NCBI GenBank assembly: GCA_027574665.1
Contig: CM050654.1
Location: forward strand, 31,081,722-31,145,721
Source: Rhynochetos jubatus
Taxonomy: Eukaryota > Chordata > Aves > Eurypygiformes > Rhynochetidae
Direction: 5' to 3'
DNA: 64,000 nucleotides
The notes below the pieces were generated by a model. It did not search any database, was not told the DNA's origin, and was given only the letters and a program-made list of their open reading frames with translations. A program made the position numbers and the translations under genes. Of the stretch, positions 61,471 to 64,000 are shown piece after piece. Each line of letters begins with the position of its first letter. Positions within the stretch are counted from its first letter, which is position 1.

Positions 61471-64000
61471 TCTGCTCACTACACTGCTGCTTACCCTTAC
61501 CTTCTTTTTTTTTCAGACACACATGGCCAAGTCCCTTTCCCAGACTGTTCAAATGAAGCTCTTCAGCTGCTATCCTATAATCCAGGTTTCTTAGACCTGT
61601 ACCATCCCCTCAAAGCTTAAAGGCCCATATCCTGCCAATACTATGGATGCGCTTAACTTTACATATATTAACAGCTACATTAAAGGAAATGGGAGCAATT
61701 GCCTGCTACAGCAGATGCAAATGTGTTTTCAGGACAGAGAAAATGGTATAATTCTGTACTTCTATTTAAAGAACACAGATCCATTTCATCTACCAAACTT
61801 CATTGTTTCCAAGAGCTTTAGTGATCACGGCTCTGTTTGATGTCTTCATTCTCTGTCAGTGGGAGTCTCGCTATTTACTTAAATGCAACCAGAATGTCAA
61901 ACCAGATGTTTAGTGATTTATTCTGATGTATTATTGGATACTGTGGATGACAAAAGTGGGCTGAACACTCTCATTGCTGCCTATGAAGTCTTCCAAAGCT
62001 TTTCAGCATTAGTGGTGGTACAATAATTAGCTAATTCCCTTAATTTTGGAGAGGCCATATCAGCCAAAGAAGATGGAAATTGATGATTAAGCTTTATCAC
62101 AGCATATTTCTAGGCTCTTACCTTTCCTTTTGCCTCTATTTTTAAAAGGGTGTTCAATGTGCTGGGTATTTTTTAACTTTCAGGGAGAAGATTTTCCAAA
62201 CAAAATCTGGGCCAGATTTTCAACAGTCTCAGCTCAGAAGAAAGGGCTGGATTTTCTAGGTCTTTGATGAACAATCTGGCCATCAACATCGCCTCAGTGA
62301 TCTGCTGGCTGCTGGGCTCTGCCGAACAAGTCTCTGCTTTGTTTTCTCTCCTACCTCTTTTAACGTTTTCTCTCCCGTGCTTGTTACCCAACAATAGTTA
62401 CTTGTTTGTCCTTCGAGGAACTACCATCATCCTGCTGAAGAGGTCAGAGGATTTCCAGCCCATATTCAATTCACTCTTTCCCCAAAACTGGGAAATGTTT
62501 AGATCCCTTTCCAGACTATTATTCTGCCAATTAAGGTCCCCAACAGTTTCACTCCTGAAATCTGGTAATCCTGTAATTCTGGTTTTGCAATCTTAAATTC
62601 AAGTGCTTCATCCCTTTCTTACAGAGGATTTTGCACCATATAAGGGGTATAAAGAAAGGAGAAAATAACGATAACCACCAAAGCAATTCTCCATGTGCTA
62701 TCTCATCCCCCTTAAAGGGTAGTGTGGACTTGAAACAGGGACCATGCTTGGAGGTCCAGTTTTGCGCTTTGAAAAGAGAAAGAGGGCAGAAAACTCTGCT
62801 TCTTCATTGCAGTTGCTGACCCTTTTCTTCCAAAACCTCGCTGGAGCCATTTCAGGAGTTACTCACCTGTATGGCCTCAGTTGTCTGATCACTGGCCCAG
62901 AGCTATTTAGAGAATGGTGTTTCTCACACAGATCTCAAGTCAGCAAATAAGAGTTCTTGTCAGCTGAGTCATTTCTGCTAGCTTTGCATTAAGCACCATG
63001 GCCGGAGGGGATGCACGGCAGAATTTAGGCCAAGTAGAAGGGCAAAAGCTCAGCATCACTCAACAGCAAACTCCCTGCAACCGGGTCAAAAAAGCAGGCA
63101 GAATTCAAATGAGAGGGTCGTAGTTGCACGCAAGAGGATCTGGCTCTCCCCACAGCCTCAGAAGCAGGAGTATTTCCACTGGCATGAGGTTGACCTGCAG
63201 TGGTAGTCACACAACCTGATGGGATAGCCACAAGCCAGCACAGCACGACAAGGAGAGAACAGGCAAGACAAACTATGTTCAGAACCGCACCATACATCCC
63301 ACAGTTGCAACCTGCATCACGGGAACTGCAAATTTTGTGTGGAAATTTGGATGGAGGAAGAGGAAACTACAAATATCAACATAAAATGCATTATAATAAA
63401 CCACTTGGGACAGAGAGAGCAGAAAAGGTGGGCATTCAAGCGACACTCTGGTCTCATTCCCAAACACATTTTCTTTTCCTTACTTGCATATGTAATTAAA
63501 AATGGCTACAAAAATTACTCCGATGCCTGCCTCGGGGTGTCTGTCTGCTCAGAGGCCCACAGCCCTGATGCTGCAAAAGGGCAGAACAAAGGAATCCCAA
63601 AGTGTTCCCTACAACAACCCACTTCTACCTGTTTGACTGCAATTCCTAAAATGAATAATCATGCCCCACCCTTTGAAAAATTTTCTAAATTACCCCTACA
63701 GATAAGCCCCACCTGAAAATAATGGACCTAAATAATGGATCTGAAGTCCTTCACTCCTCTAAAATTCAGATCCAGGATTTTATTCAGATGTATTCTAGAT
63801 ACGTGGTAGTGTCAGTGACAAAGCTGCAATGCTGACTCTCCAAATCTCTCTCCCCAAACCTTGGGGGCAACTTGAGGTAAAACTCCAAGCTCATTTGAAA
63901 ATTGCAGGAAGATTACAAGGATTTCAAAGCCATGCACAACCCAGCAGCAAGCACAGCCCAGCTACCACCCAGCAAAGCAGCCTTCGAAACACGCTGCACG

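Larger units (their letters stand above)
7965..64000 (-). other. SEMA5B: SEMA5B transcription unit, 3' half (partial gene)
   Basis: Eleven minus-strand exons join in consistent phase into 587 residues and a stop. Order: end of PSI domain (1-39), seven thrombospondin type-1 repeats (about 40-452), stalk (453-467), membrane segment (469-496), cytoplasmic tail (to 587). This is the domain order of class 5 semaphorins, transmembrane axon-guidance ligands that act at the cell surface. The tail motifs NKNNLIPDD and QQTNVYTTTYYP and the PSI string SSNMSLWTQNIT fit SEMA5B as I remember it. SEMA5A, as I remember it, has a different PSI sequence and ends in a different tail finishing NYDEY. The sema domain and promoter are outside the window. 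No frameshift or premature stop is seen in any exon. Confidence 0.88.
52824..64000 (-). other. SEMA5B: SEMA5B intron upstream of the PSI exon (at least 11.2 kb)
   Basis: No minus-strand segment encodes the end of a sema domain with a donor in the needed phase (two bases of a split codon before the PSI exon). Contents: a poly(A) run (53868-53882), a poly(T) run (55494-55511), AC/TG-rich stretches (54085-54100, 55677-55725, 58450-58475), a CpG-rich patch (55000-55240) and an old CR1-type fossil near 61340-61470. Confidence 0.65.

Noticed and set aside
60904-61479. 191-codon open frame on the minus strand
   Set aside because: No domain or splice-phase support; part of it overlaps an old CR1-type fragment in another frame, and composition looks non-coding.

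Overview
The window is vertebrate, almost certainly bird, genomic DNA. It has GT-AG introns, and it carries several CR1 LINE 3' ends with the short terminal ATTCTATGAT-type repeats typical of bird genomes. Almost all of it belongs to one gene on the minus strand, the class 5 semaphorin SEMA5B. Eleven exons can be placed by reading frame, splice sites and phase. In transcript order they are 52823-52706, 46655-46474, 42808-42665, 41211-41064, 39693-39468, 38821-38603, 36882-36712, 35824-35675, 34597-34553, 31411-31206 and 14042-13887 (stop). Joined, they keep one open frame of 587 residues: the end of the PSI domain, seven thrombospondin type-1 repeats (TSR1-7), a short stalk, one membrane segment and a cytoplasmic tail. 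The sema domain and 5' end lie beyond position 64000. The SEMA5B call, rather than SEMA5A, rests on my memory of the two families, mainly the tail motifs NKNNLIPDD and QQTNVYTTTYYP.

Region by region: 1-1095 looks like the 3' UTR end of a converging plus-strand gene. In the human order of this locus that neighbour would be SLC49A4/DIRC2, but no coding sequence is present to prove it. 1096-7964 is GC-rich intergenic DNA with one CR1 copy, a CpG-dense patch and an AT-rich block carrying an AATAAA. 7965-13886 is the probable long SEMA5B 3' UTR, ending at a minus-strand AATAAA (plus 7983-7988). 13887-14042 is the last coding exon. 14043-31205 is a 17.2-kb terminal intron. 31206-42808 is the compact cluster holding TSR2-7, the stalk and the membrane exon. 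42809-52705 are longer introns around the TSR1 exon. 52824-64000 is intron upstream of the PSI exon, with no sema-domain exon visible.

There is no prokaryotic-style system, CRISPR, operon or tRNA/rRNA gene here. The less expected signals are an 82-bp inverted repeat with arms about 91% identical (51976-52057 and 52456-52537), 169 bp inside the intron after the PSI exon. Others are a head-away CR1 pair just downstream of the TSR1 exon, a run of frame-neutral (symmetric) exons including a 45-nt stalk exon, and an O-fucosylation motif retained in only two of the seven TSRs.
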